Source of the DNA: Agrocybe praecox
Taxonomy: Eukaryota > Basidiomycota > Agaricomycetes > Agaricales > Agrocybaceae
Direction of reading: 5' to 3'
Length of the DNA: 64,000 nucleotides
Assembly: GCA_964017145.1 (NCBI GenBank)
Contig: OZ024843.1
Location: forward strand, 3,490,443 to 3,554,442
The notes below the pieces were generated by a model that was given only the letters and a program-made list of their open reading frames with translations, had not been told where the DNA came from and searched no databases. Shown here one piece after another: positions 21,526 through 34,584 of this stretch; the stretch's first letter is position 1, and each line of letters begins with the position of its first letter. The position numbers and the translations under genes were made by a program.

Positions 21526-24182
21526 TCAGAAGAATTTTCCAAAATCATACGCTTCAGGGGCAGATTCTTTCGGCGTCTTGGTTTTGGTTTTGCTGGCGGT
21601 ATTGGCAGGTTTGGCCTTTTTGGCCGCTGCAGCAGGAGCGGGAGCTTTGACAGCGGCGATTTTGGCTTTTGGAGCAGCCTTGGATGCTTTTTTTGCCTTG
21701 CTATCGGCAGTCTTCTTTGATGAAGGGGCTTGAGCGGATTTGAGGGGCTGCTTAGTAGGGTCGGACGGAGTGTGCTTCACGACTGTGGCGTTTTTCTTCT
21801 GTTTCGTAGGTGGTGCAAAGGCTACCTTTTTAGAGGGACGTTCGGAAGCTTGAGCCTCTAGGAGCCGCTTCCGTTTTTGCTTGTTGGAGGTGGGTGGTGG
21901 TGGGGCGATCTCCTCCTCCTCCTCCTCTTCTTCGTCGTGCTCTTCGTCTTCGTCTTCTTCGTCGTCGTCCTCTTCGTCTTCGTCTTCGTCTTCGTCGTCC
22001 TCTTCCTTCTCCTCTTCCTCTTCATCGTCGACATCCATACCCTGAGCATTAACATCATCGGCGTCGCCCTCTTCTTCATCATCACTATCCTGTAGGCTCG
22101 CCCAATGCTCCTCAATAACCGCCTGCCTATCGTCGGGCGCTCCCGACGAGAATTTGACGAGTCCACCGGCCTTCCTCCTCTCCTTCCTCGTTGGAAGATT
22201 GGCCAAAATGACCTCATCCTTCGTATAGAGTTGGGCGATGTATTCTTCTTGGACGGCTTTGGACGACTCGGCAGTTGCAGGCGCAGGCTGTGAGGGCGCA
22301 GTTGTGTAGTGTGCAAGCTTGCCGACACTCCAATCACGGAGAACGATGCGTGCTGCACCAGTTAGATCGAGCTCTCCTTTCTGAGAGCGGTGAAAAATAC
22401 AGGGTGATCAGTAAGTGAACGTGTGGAGAAAGTAAAGGGAAGTAGGTGCAAAAGACGTAATGTGGAGCAAACATGGAAGAGAGAAGTATTTTTACTTTTA
22501 GATAGAGCATTGATTATTTACCTTTTTGACAAGTTGATTGGCACGAGCGACACCTGAGAGGAAAGCTGTAGCATCGCCCTTTGCGAATGCAGGCAAACTA
22601 TATAGCAGCATGAGATCTTCTGAGTTTGCACGAGCGGCGATTTGGACGACTGGCAGAAAGGGTATTTATTAGTCGATGATGGAGTTTCCCAGAAACTTTG
22701 ACATACTCGGGGGATTTGGGTCCTTCAGGCGGTCCACTCGGCCCTTACTGCGTAACAGGATATCGCGGACGCGGAAATCTGAAGAATCACCCTCAGTTGG
22801 AGGTGTGAAAGACAGTCCAGGGGTGTCGATGAGAACGATGTTCTGGCCTTCGATCTCTAGTGATACTTCTTGAGGGAGCTCGGTAGTCGTGGGTCCTCGT
22901 GATGATGAGGCAAGGGTATATACAGGAAGTGCTGCTCGTTGAACGAGAGAGTTAATCAGAGAACTTTTGCCCACCTGTGGAGAAACAGCTATTTTGAGAA
23001 AACGAAGGGAAAGTCCAAGACGGTGAACGTACGTTAACGACACCGACAACGGCCACAGCCAATGGCTCATCCCCTTTCTTCTCCTTCGCATAATGTGCGA
23101 GAGCAGCTAGTATTGACTCGGTTCCGACAGCATCGTTTACGGGTATCTTTGCCTTTCCTTTTCCTTTCTTGACCTGAGGAACATCTTGGGCCTCAGGAAG
23201 GAAAGAAGAAGCAGAACGGAAGAGTAGGGTATGTTTTTCTATTCGCAGATACTGCGACCACGAAGCTACAGCTTCTCTGGGACATACATCTGTGTTTTAG
23301 AAGGAATGAGAAAAAGAACCAAAAATGGTGGTTTTCTTAACTGACCTATTTTATTCACGATAAGGAGTAATTTCTTCCCCATCTCCGATGTAAGTTGCTC
23401 GATGTGCTTGCTTCTGAATGCTAAAGGATCTCTGCAGTCCAGAACTTCAAGTACCACATCTGCCTTCTCTAAAACAGACTTGAGGTTCGGTAGGTCACGG
23501 TTGATCAGCACAGGTACTTCGTCGTCGTCGTCTTCCTCTTCGACCTCTTCAGCGACAGGACGAGGGCGTGGCTTCAATTCAGTCGTCAAGAATTTTGCAC
23601 TGAGGCTTGCTATGCTCTCCGCCCCGACGTTTAGGTCCTTCTTCGTAATTTTTCCAGTTGGCTCGTCCTCTTCATCAGCTTCATCCTCGTTTTCTTCGGC
23701 ATCCGAATCCTCGAATGGTTCTCCTCGTGCAATGGCTCTGGCTTTAGCAAGTGCGCGTTGTTTATCGGCTTTCTTGCGTTCTTTTTCTTCAGCAGCCTAT
23801 GCATATAAGCCGTCAGAAAATATGCTCATATGCATATTAAACAATATCCTTACTCGTCGACGTTGTTCAGCTACTTCAGCAAGAATCTGATCCTTGTAAG
23901 GAAATTCGCTAGGAATACCAGGGTCTTTCGGTGTTTCTGTTAAACCAATTAAGCATCAAAGTTGATATTGAGAGATGCAACTTGGATCGCAGTACGTACT
24001 GCTCTTCCACTGCACGCTTTTCTTTGCGGCCCTGGCAGACTTTCTTTTGCTCTCCTTGACCTGCTTTCGACGCTTCGCGCGGTCGTTGGTCTTCTTCCGG
24101 TTACTCGTCTCTATTGATAAAGTATTGTGAGTGTGTTGGAGTCATAATCAGCAAAGAGCTTACCTTTGCGAATTTTGGGCAT
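21526..24182 (-). CDS. NUG1: Nucleolar GTPase Nug1/GNL3 (60S assembly)
   Basis: Circularly permuted GTPase of the nucleolus needed for 60S ribosomal subunit assembly. Start at 24182 (MPKIRKETSNRKKTNDRAKRRKQ, the Grn1-type basic N-terminus). A coiled-coil-like charged region follows (EQRRRAAEEKERKKADKQRALAKA). The GTPase motifs occur in permuted order: VLEVLDCRDPLAFRS, G4 as LLLIVNKID, then G1 as GVVNVGKSSLIN across an intron, and G3 as VLIDTPGL. The C-terminal part has a nucleolar-type basic tail of Lys/Ala repeats after an acidic tract of over 50 mostly Asp/Glu residues near 21920-22080. About ten exons, with in-phase joins checked around 24164, 23300 and 23000. Ends YDFGKFF. Several neighbours also serve ribosome assembly (eL18, NOP9, EMG1). 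Confidence 0.9.
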
Positions 24183-25572
24183 GGTTTAAATTAGTGGTGG
24201 AACTTTGCCGTCGTTGTCGCCGACGTTCCTTGGGTGAAAATCTTTGGCTTACCAAATCGGGCGGAGGCCTGGGAATTAATTCCCTCTTTCATATCATCAT
24301 TCATTTCGCCTTCGCGACTTTGCTGTACTTAACTTGTCTGTAGACCATAACCTCCGTAGTCCAATCTTGAAATACAGTCAGAAGCCTGATTTATTGGCTC
24401 ATGCAGGCCAGATGCGATTGCTCCGACCTCAATGTACAGAATATAACAACGACATTCTTGACGTCCTTAGCCAGATACCTTGCTGAGCTCCCTCTTCGAC
24501 CGAGACTGACATTGCACGCCTACTTTAAGTTGTCCCATTCAGAAACTGTCGATAGTCAGTGTAGTTGCTACCCGTGAGTACCACTGCGCTCAGTCCTATA
24601 ATAATTTTCTTGTTTCTAGGATGATGCGCTCTTTCAAGAATAACGCCTAGAAGTTCGATCGTCTGATTCCTTGGCAATTATAATTGGGCGCTGCAACTTG
24701 CAGATATCAGCTGTCGACCCTTCCAAGTTGAATCAAGTTAAATGGCAGCCAAAATCTGCAGAGCTAGCGTCTCGTCGATAGCCATACCAACGAGTTCGGG
24801 GTCTGCTCACACCGAGTTCACCGAGTACGACTCGAATGGCATATGGTGCCGGTGAGTGGTCGCACTTGTAGCCTGGACACAGATGAACATTGAATATATC
24901 CCTGCCTTGTTACCACTGCGGAAGCTTCAGTCCTGGAGTGAAACCTTTAGGATTGTGCGCTTTGCCATGAAAGGTCTGGAGGTTTCCTGGGCTTTGTACA
25001 TTGGAGGCTGAACCTTCTCATGGTAAAGAACCCTGCTGCGAGGATTTCTTTGTTCACCTACCGCAAAAGAAGATATAGTTGCTTTTGACATGGCGTTGGC
25101 AAACACCCTACCTGACTCTTGTGTCAGTTGATCTATGTTATTTATGGAATTCGTGCTTCTTTGACGCTCATTACCAAGTTCAACATGATCCATTCCAACG
25201 AGGTCGGACTCAGCTGCCACGGATTCCGGAAGGAGAATCTATGGTGGGGGCTCTCCTATACGTGTACCTGCCCTTAATAGCCCGTTTTCAGTTGGACGTT
25301 GAACGTTGATTAATGATTCTTGAAGTATTACGCCTCAGCGCTTCAGCAGTCTGCCTCTCGACGACGCATGGGTCATTTCCCTCATTTCCGTCCGCGCGCC
25401 TGCTGTTTGAATATTACGTATCAACCCATTCAGTTTTGTGTGAGAATTGAAGGGGGTCGATATGGTGAGATCTTTGAATCTAATCTATTTATGTGCAATA
25501 GCGAGGAACTTTCCTATAAGTAGCCTTTCTAGGGTCTTGAACGCCGGAGAGTTTGTTCCCCCCCACTCATCC
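24183..25572. other. Divergent intergenic region
   Basis: 1.4 kb between the Nug1 start (minus) and the F-box gene start (plus). No spliceable coding region was recognised on either strand; it presumably holds both promoters. Confidence 0.5.
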
Positions 25573-27035
25573 ATGCCACTATATCGTTCTACTTCATTCC
25601 GGTCTCCATTGACTCGCCAAAGCAGCCTAGTCACTCTGTCTAAAAGCGTCGATAACGTCAGTGCTCAGAAATTTTGCATAGCGCCTTACTAACAACTGCT
25701 ATGTAGCGGCACCGTCCTCAGACATCCTCATTCGATGTTCTTCCAGTGGAACTACAAATCGAGATTTTCTTCCAGTGCTCACCACTCTTTCCCAAAATCG
25801 ACAACGCCACGGCATCTACACTACTTTGTCGCGTGTGCCACAAGTGGAGGTCATTGATTCTTGATACTCCTAAACTGTGGTCTACCTTTGAGATAGAGGT
25901 CTCGTCACCAGGGACATCTCAGACTGTTTGCAACCCCCAGGCACTGGATACTATGAGGTTGTGGTTGGAAAGATCGAAAAGTTTTCCGCTCAGCATTAGC
26001 TTAGTAGACAAACCAACCGGCAAGGCCCAGGATTCCAGGTCAACCCCACTCCTAGCGGCTCTCATGCCTGAAGCTCATCGATGGCGGCATGTTCAACTTA
26101 TCATGCCATCCAAGAACATTGCCAGCTTGCCATTGAATTTTCCGCAGGGACTCCCTGCTTTACGATCTCTAACGCTTCACACGAACGGGCTTTTGGGCCC
26201 GGTATTATCATCATTCAACATCCCATGGCATCAAATCTCTTATTTGGACCTACGATGCGAACACAAGAACATTATGACTCTGGACGAATTTGTAAACCTC
26301 CTTGCAGCGACGCAGCGGCTCAACAGTTGCACTGTAAATTTAGAGTGCTTATTCGATCGGACCAAAATCGACATTGACAGACTTACGTTGCCATCCTTAG
26401 AATCACTCTATGTGATCCTACAAGGAGGTTCGGTGCTATCTCTCCACAATTCCACCACTGACAGACCCGACACACATCTCGTTCAATTTCTCAGCATGCT
26501 CGCACTTCCAAAAATAGCAACGTTCAAGTTAGGTTGGCTCGTCCCAGGCAATGACATCCGCTCGTGCTCGCCGATAGGTTCTGACTTCATGTCATTTCTG
26601 CGCGACATCAATCCAACATTGCGCTCGCTGAGCCTTGCATATCTGCCCATCACCGAGCAGCAGTTATTAGAATGCTTTTCCCAGGTGACGCTCCTAACTC
26701 ATTTGGACCTGCGGTTTGCTATAAATGACGCTGAGCGCGATCCGATCACTGAAGGATTGCTGAATGCTTGCACTTTCCCGCCTCCATCTAGTGTGGCATC
26801 CATCATGACAGCGCTCGAATCTCTCTCCATTCAATGCAGTGGGACACATTTTGGTGATTCTGCCATGCTTGAACTCATCGAATCACGACGTTGTGTGTCA
26901 ACGATCCAGCGGTCAGTGCTTAATGCCTTCCACCTCATGACCATGCGAGGGGTCGACCCAGAAACGAAGCATCGCATCAGGAAATTCAAGGATGACGGAA
27001 TGGACATATCACTTCAAAGTCTGGTAGTGCGTTAA
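25573..27035 (+). CDS. F-box/LRR-type protein
   Basis: Likely SCF ubiquitin-ligase substrate adaptor of the expanded agaric F-box family. Exons 25573-25656 and 25707-27035 join at phase 0 around an intron with a TACTAAC branch site, giving 470 aa. The F-box is textbook: FDVLPVELQIEIFFQC followed by LLCRVCHKWRSLILDTPKLWSTFEI. The rest shows repeated leucine-rich units (ALRSLTLHTNGLL, LPSLESLYVIL, TLRSLSLAYLPI, LLTHLDLRFAIND). An in-frame ATG at 25462 would add 37 residues; 25573 was chosen because the upstream part has no family character. Partner and substrate cannot be inferred. Confidence 0.85.
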
Positions 27036-27482
27036 ATAATTATGGAAGCACGCCCATGACTCTGGATATCTCACTGGACACTGGCATGAACCCTTTTTGT
27101 ATAAATATTGACGCGGAACTTGATATACATTACTTACTATACTCGTTAACCATCACCATTCTCTTTTTTGCACCACCCCCTACACTCTTTTCTCACCACT
27201 TGACTCAACTATTTTACTATTTCATCCCTATCTTGTCACTCGATATTATACATTACGAATCTGGTAGACGACAGTACAGCGCTAATTTCTAAATGCCGTT
27301 ATATTTCATCAGGCTTGGCTAATTTCCGTTAGAACTAAATCACGATCGGAACTTGTCTTGTGATCAGCGCGTAGTATCACATGACTATACCATCTTTAAT
27401 TTTGAGTTAAGATGCTTTTTAAATCAACACCTACATCCCACCTCTACCGAGCCTTTAACTCGGCCCAGGTGCTTCTCTCACA
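27036..27482. other. Intergenic, F-box 3' end to NOP9 promoter
   Basis: Short C/T-rich region (27170-27240) followed by AT-rich DNA. No feature beyond presumed 3' UTR and promoter was seen. Confidence 0.5.
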
Positions 27483-30408
27483 ATGCCGAGGGAAAACAGA
27501 AAACGCGGAAAGAAACATAAGAAACAGTCAGAAGAACAAGAAAAGGATTTCTACAACCAACAAGAACAGGAACCAGAACCATTGGAAAGGCCATCATGGA
27601 TTGTTCCCAACACTTCCGAAGAGTTCAACCCTGAGGCACCATTTGGATATGTTGAGAACGATGTGAAGGCATACTTCCGTACCGTGGACGTTCAAATTCG
27701 AGACTGGCAGGATAACCAGGAAGAAGTACCAGCGGAAGGAGATGTTGATCCCAATGAGCGTGCGTACATTTTTCCTCAACGGCATTCGCTCAATCTGAAG
27801 GGCAATTCATTTTATAGAAAAGCGGATGTTCTTCATGGCTGCCCTCACGGAGATGCAAGGCAAAGAAAAGATGTTGGCAACAGACCCTGATTGTTCTGTG
27901 ATTTTGGAGAGAATGTCCTATTCGATGGACGACTTTGTTCGAAGAGTTTTCGTAGACAAATTGGCTGGTTCGTAAGTTGTCCGTCAAGAATGATGTCCGT
28001 TAGCTTCATCTCATATCAATGCTTCAGATACGAGATTCTACTGAAGCATAGATTTGCATCCCACGTTTGCCAAACTCTTTTCAGTGTATCAAGGGAAACT
28101 GTATCGAGAGAGGTGCGAACTCTCTGATTGATGCGTCGTTTCAGAAACTCTAATATTATTCCGTAGACGAAAGGTATATTCCCCGCAGTACCAGAGTCAG
28201 ATGAAACAGGCGTACTTCCCACATTGACCCAACTCGTTTTGGACCTATGCGAGGTGGGCTTGAACTACCTCTTACTTCATTATATATCCTAATTGAAGGA
28301 AATTTTAGGAACTTCTTCCTACGTTCTCATCTCTCGTGATGGATCCCTTCGCTTCTCATGTCGTGCGGGCTTTGTTGCTACTTTTATCACCCAATTTATC
28401 AACTTCAGAAGAATCGGCTGTGCGTTCCAAAAAGAGCGCAAATTGGAAGGCAAAACAAGGTCAGATGAAGTCTGTTTTTAGTGAAGAAAAGGGAAAAGGG
28501 AAGGAGACCACAATGAGTGCGCCTGCTGAATTCCGGACAATGGCCCGTCGTCTAGTGGAAGTTGTACGGGAACAACTGGACGAGAACGAAGTGCGCGCTA
28601 TGGCAGCAAGCAAAGTTGCTTGCCCGGGGCTGCAGGTAATGCCTTTTCCAAGACCTAGCTAGATGGTTAATCTGACATGTCCAATCAGATGTTGTTGCAA
28701 GTAGAAGCAGATCAAGCTATGTCCGATGAGGCCGGCTCCCTGATGGACAGGGTCATGGTCGGTATAATCACAGCATGTCGTAGGTCTCCTGTTTGTATCT
28801 TTTATTGTTCAGCATTTCATTGGCCAATGTCCATTAGAGAACAATCCAATTCCTGACATAGAAGATTCGGACTATCTTGGAACCCTTCTCCGCGACCCAA
28901 TTGCATCTCATCTTCTGGAGACCGTGGTTTCGCGATGCCCCGATGTTGCATTTGATGTGTTCTGGAATACATACTTCAAAGGCAAACTTGCTCGCTTGGC
29001 CGCCCATCCAGTGGCCAATTTTGTTTTGGCCAAAGCTGCTGAGCGAAGTTCCGAAAGACATGTGGCTCAGTTTTTTGAAGAGCTCAAAGATTCGGCGAAT
29101 AAGTTAATCCGTTCGTTTTTTTCTTTCGTTTGCCTTTACGATCGTAGCTAATTTTGTTCAAAAAGGAACTTCAAGAACCGGTGTGCTTAGGGCGTTGATT
29201 GAAAGAGCAGCTTCGCTTAAAATATCAGCTGCGTCTATATCAGAGGTTCGCTCCCCAGCGTTCTTTTAGACATATTGGACTAAACGTCTGATTATAGATC
29301 ATTCATTCTGCCTTTGATCTCAGCACGGACGAAGATCAGAAAAAAGTGGTGTCATGTGTGCTCACCTTGCTCCCTTTACCTGTTGGTTTAATTTTGCATT
29401 TAGGTCATAATTGATTACTGATTAAAGATGTATGATCTATAGGAATACCAAGCCGCTTTAGCAAGAGGGAGCAATGAGAAAACTGTCCCTCAACACCATG
29501 GTAGTCGGCACCCGCCTTCTGCCCCAGACGCTCTGGAGCCCAAAATACAAGGAAGCGTGCTCTTGCAAGCTTTGCTTCGACTGCCTGAGCCTGGTAACCA
29601 ATTCGTGATAGACAGGTATTTTTTGCTGCCCACAACTTATGAGTATAACATCTGCTAACACATCCATAGCATTTATTCATTATCAATTGAAGACCGCATA
29701 AAGATTGCCCACAATGCTGCTGGTTCTCGTGTGTTTGATGCTCTATTAGAATCCCAAACTGTCCCGTCGAAGGCGAAACGACAGTTTGTCATGGACTTCA
29801 TCGGACATTATGACAAACTTGTGGATGACAAACTCGGAAGTCGGGTTGGAGATCGTTGCTGGGCGTTTTGCGATACATACCTCAAGGTATGTAAATAACC
29901 TGCGCCCTCAGTTATTGCTGAAATAAATCATCAAACACAGGAAAAAATTGCGAAGTCGCTTATATCCAAGGAACAAGCACTTGCTGGTTCCTTCTATGGG
30001 AAATTCTTCGCTCGCAACCTAAATTTGTATCTTCTCCAGCGCCGTCCGCAAGACTGGAGGAACATGCAGTCCGAGAAGAAACGGGCGCATGATCAACAAC
30101 AGCAAACTGCCACTGTTATTGCCGTTGCACCAACTGTTCCAGACAAATCTGCAGTTGGAAATGTCGAGCCATCTCAGTCTGAGAAAAGGAAGAGAAAACT
30201 TCGCCCCGATAACGAAATTGATGCCCTGTTCGAAGAAAAGCTCGGCAAAAGGATCAAGAAGGCTGCCCTCAGCGCTGACGAACCTTCGACGTTGGAGCCT
30301 CCTGTTTCCAAACGTTCGAAGGGTGGTGATAAATCTCAGGATAAAGAACTTCAGCAAATCCTCGGTGCTATTCGGTCGGCTCCTTCTGGCGACAAGAGAA
30401 GGCACTAA
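27483..30408 (+). CDS. NOP9: NOP9, pumilio-repeat nucleolar protein
   Basis: RNA-binding protein needed for 18S rRNA maturation in the 90S/pre-40S particle. Starts [19 protein letters not shown], a basic NLS-like stretch, and runs into the conserved [20 protein letters not shown]. The first intron begins at 27760 and the join C|AA gives [16 protein letters not shown]. Pumilio-like units follow: [80 protein letters not shown], and [14 protein letters not shown]. The end is diagnostic: [32 protein letters not shown], then a Lys-rich tail. About ten exons; the interior joins were not all resolved. Its presence near Nug1 and EMG1 continues the ribosome-assembly theme. Confidence 0.9.
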
Positions 30409-32889
30409 TCCCGTCGCCTGTTTATAAAAGTATCCATATATGTATTATGTAAGGAGTAGATTGTTTTTAAAGAAAAACACACTAGGTCATTACGATGACC
30501 TTCCACGACTTAACTGTCGGCTAGATAGTAACACGAACAACGCCTTTGTTTTTATCGAACTGTTTTCATAGGCGTAAAAATGTCGCCTTGAGTGTGAATA
30601 TGTTTGTCTTCTCTTTTATTTCTATGGCTCCAATTGTTCAGTGCATCACACGTTGAATTATAAATGCGCACCCGAGCTTTAGCTGGATGCTCTTTCTCGA
30701 TGTTTTTTGCCCTACGTCTATCTAGTACATGGCGTAGTACATACGTAGCTCTACTTCTAAAATATGGTTATGATAAATTCCACTAGGAATATTAATAGTT
30801 TGAGCCCGAAGGCGATCTGTATTTTCTCGATAAATAGCTAGTCCTGTCCTTTTTGTCACTTTTGTGATAGTAGTGGCTCAAGCATTGACGCGAGCCGTGT
30901 TTTCTTGGAGTATTTGATTTGAAGACGACCTTGTAAGATCGGGCTGGCTGGTTTCCTGTAGTCGCCGTCCGTTAAGGAGACGAAAATGTTGCCACTCCTG
31001 CACTTTGAGAATATCTGAGTGGTTTGATTTAGCACGAAGAAAAGAGGTACGAAAAAGATATGAAAGAAAAAGAAGCTTACTGATGAAATTGGGAGTGTCG
31101 GGCTGTCTGGAGGGGGGAGATTACTATATGTTTTGAGGTCAGTTTTTTTAAAATTGACCAAGGGTGTGTAGTTTGTATTTCAGGATATCTGACAGGGCGA
31201 AATAATTAATGAACTCTCCAGGAATAACATTCGAGGAACTTACTACTGATGCCCATAGTCTATGGATCAAAAAAGAAGAGAGAAGAGAGAGAGAGAAATG
31301 GTATAGAGCTCGGATGAGCTTGTCGAAATAGAATAATCCAGCGGGTATACCTTGATTCTGGTGTTCAAAATAGAAATGAAACGAAGTAGAATGTGTTCAG
31401 GCTCTTTTTCGATTTGTTGATTTTATATCTGAGGTGATTTGTTGGTCTCCGTAAATCCAGCTGGATCCTGGGTTCAAAATAAACGAACGTTGTATATTCC
31501 TTTTGAATTTGATATCTGAGAAACAGTCTGATAGACCCCGGCGGTGTCAGAGTTATGCAATAACAAAGTAGTGGAGATAAACTTACAGTCTATATTCGGA
31601 TTCAAGTCGTGCAAAATAATTTCTGTGCTAAAGGTGGCGGATGAAGGGAATATATCGCACGACTGACTCGCCCTAGTGTCTGGAAAAATAACGGGCGAGC
31701 AGTCTCATGAAGCGACATGATAGGAGATGGCGGGCTGAGGCCATGGCGGATTTTAGAGGAAAGAAGGGGGAAAGATGTCCAGCTTCTAGGCGGGGCTCTG
31801 AATGACTTGACTGGCCCTTTCGGGTTGAAGCCGCACGTCAAGGAGGGACATCCCTTATTCTTATTGTCATCCATAGTCAGACTGGTGTGCGGGAACAGTT
31901 GGCGTCATGACAGACAAAATAGAGCATATAAAGATTCCCGCTATCTTTGCTCAGAGCGGCGTGTTTAAGGAGGGTTGGTGCTTTATGAAGGAAAAAAAGA
32001 AAAAGAGAAGGGGAACCCTTTTATACTTTCCCCCGAATTTTGATGTGTTTGCCAGTACGTGGACGTGAAGGCTGACATGAACATCATACAATTCGTCATG
32101 TGCTGCTCAACTTGACGGTCAGCCACTCATATGGCTGATGACCTTTCTATTTTGGCTTCTACAATCTGTTCGTCTGACGTTCTGCCAGTCATAAATTGTT
32201 TTGTTTTGAAGGATGAAAAAAATGTTATCGCCTTTATTTTGAAAGCCAAGTTTGGAAGAATAATACGCGGTCTTAAAGAGGTTTGAAAATTTACCGTCAT
32301 GGGACACTTATGAAACTGGGTCTTTGCGATTCCTGTCCAATTGTTACAGTGTTTCAAATTCACAAGTCAGAAACAGGAAATATAACTTCCATATCAGGGT
32401 TCTATTCAGGTGTTATTTGATTTTCCCACGATGGTTCGTTCCGAGGTTTCGATATCTCTGTTGTTCATGGCAATGGATACTTATTCGAAAGTGGTATCTC
32501 ATGGAAGAACAAGGAAAAAGTCGAATTGCTGAGGGTGAAGATAAATTCGCGCTCTGTAGACCTGCCTCCATTGAGGCCAACGCAGGTCTCTACTTAGGAT
32601 ATATAACCAAGAAGCACATATCTTTGCTCTTCTATGTCTCAGGGTATAGGCAATAGCTGTGAGTAGCATGGACTTGTGCATTTCTCTTCGACGCGTATTT
32701 CCGAGTCAGTGGCGTCTAGAGTGAGGTCCAACACACGAGTCGTGACGTGACAGTCCTGTGACTTAACGCGCCATTGGGGTGGCTTTCCCTTACTCATTTC
32801 CATTGGATTCGTCTTTTCCTGAAAATTTCCTCCTAGTCAGCTTTCTCTAAAACTCTGTCAACCACACAGAACTTCTATCGAGCAAAAAA
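30409..32889. other. 2.5-kb stretch without a recognised gene
   Basis: No homology-like coding region was seen. The minus strand has a frame at 30856-31161 containing good splice signals (GTAAGC near 31083, CAG near 31017) that could form a short two-exon transcript, and another short frame at 31602-31874. Neither has recognisable features. Several gtaag/cag pairs on the minus strand suggest a spliced non-coding or very small coding RNA. Confidence 0.4.
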
Positions 32890-34584
32890 ATGCAAGACTC
32901 AGACGACAATGGCAATGATAATCGGCCAAATACACTCAGAATCGACAACTGTCGATCCCAGCAGCAATTATTTTCGAAGTTCACTAGGAACCTGAACAAC
33001 ATCACGTTGCAGTCTCTAGGATCTTTTTTCTCGGCGGCATCTTCCAGAAAGCATCCTGACGAAGACTCAGGAAAAGATAATCAGGATGTAGATTCGTCTC
33101 TATCTCATACCGGAGAGCACACCAGGACTTCTGTCGGTTCGAATGCTTCGTCTCGATCTGGCTATTCTTCTAGCGACGCAAAGACCTCTGAAAGCACACA
33201 ATCAAGTTTAGCAACGGATCACAGCCTTCTAAATGTTGGCTACATGCAAGGCTATTCGATCTGGCAACCCACAGAAGAATCATCTGCGAATGGACTGGAT
33301 GAAGAAACCCCCGGAGTTGAAGGAACTTTCAATGTAAAATCTAGAACTTCGCTTTTCAACCAAGGATCTCGCATCCTTCATGGCTCTACTCTAACCGGAC
33401 AGCCTATCAGCAACAACAATGAACTCACACGAATTACACCATATCACGAGGTTTCTATGACTTCTGCTCCTCCCGTCTTCGTTGAAGCTTTCCCGTCTCC
33501 GATTTTTGATACATATAGGAATCGATCGTTGTCTTCAGCTACAATCTCTTCTTCAGGAGGAGAAGCAACACCACCTCTGTCGCCAGATCCTTTCTCGTTC
33601 ACGAACAACTATGTGACACCTGCCATTCCTGCGGACTCTGGTATATTCTGGCCTCTAGGGCAGCATTACCCATTTCAGTCTAGTCTTTCCAGCATATTTG
33701 AGGACCGGACAGGCGACGGAGATGATGACAGCGAAGCTGTTTATTTAGGTCCATATTTGCAGGAAGTCAAAGAAGGGAAAAAACCAGAGCAATGCACTGT
33801 GCGTTTCTATTCATTTCCATGCTTGTTCTCTGTGCTGCTTTCTCAAGAATAAAACGTACAGGACGTGGCTGTGAATGGAGATCCTACCTCCTCATCGGCC
33901 GTAGTGGACGATCCTGACGAGTGGTATGGTCTAGAGTATACACTGGAGATCAGCTCGAGGGAAAGACACCCTTCAAACAGTACCCGATCTTGTTCTGGGG
34001 GAGAGCACTCCAAGGTCTGTCTTACCACTTGCTCACTACTTCATCTCACTCGTATCGTATACTCATAGAGTCGCGAGTCATGGGCCGCTATCCATCAAGG
34101 AACGATTCATCCCTTCTTTGAGGACGAAGATTACCATCAGTGGAAAAATTGGCATCGCTTCTTGGATCATCAGGAAGAGAGAAAGAAACATAAGAAGGGA
34201 TATGAGTTCAAGGCTCTTTCGAAAGATAGGGCTTGGCTCTATGTCGATGAAATAAGGACAAGGGATGTGCTCTACTGGCAGAAAGTAAGATATCATACAA
34301 TTTCTATCAATACAAATATCGTGAAAATCATCTTAATGTTTTCTTTCTTTCTATTTATTTAGGAGGTATATGGCGTTGTTGCCCGAGACGTCAAGGAAAG
34401 GCTGTTGCATATTGTTCGACGTCGTCCAGTAAGCTTGCCTTACTACCCCGTCATTCGACCAGCTAACCATTTTACCTCGTTCTAGGACCCTTATTTCCCA
34501 CCACACAAACATAACTTGTCGTGGTATCTCAAGCGCTCGCGCTCGGCAGCTTGTTTACGAGAGCTTAAGCCCATTTTCGACTGA
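32890..34584 (+). CDS. Unrecognised protein with basic, Trp/Tyr-rich C-terminal domain
   Basis: I do not recognise this protein beyond an agaric hypothetical. Five exons (32890-33798, 33862-34014, 34069-34284, 34363-34428, 34486-34584) join in frame to 480 aa. The first 300 residues are Ser/Thr/Asn-rich and probably disordered, with SRSGYSSSD and ATPPLSPDPFS. From about residue 300 a folded-looking part begins: DDPDEWYGLEYTLEIS, then SWAAIHQGTIHPFFEDEDYHQWKNWHRFLDHQEERKK, LSKDRAWLYVDEIRTRDVLYWQKEVYG, ending FPPHKHNLSWYLKRSRSAACLREL. Aromatic and acidic-basic pattern suggests a conserved domain. No signal peptide or membrane span. All exon joins keep phase, so it is a real gene. Confidence 0.75.

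Noticed and set aside
21877..22095. Plus-strand hydrophobic frame of Val/Phe/Leu
   Set aside because: It is the complement of the GAA/GAC-rich acidic tract of Nug1.
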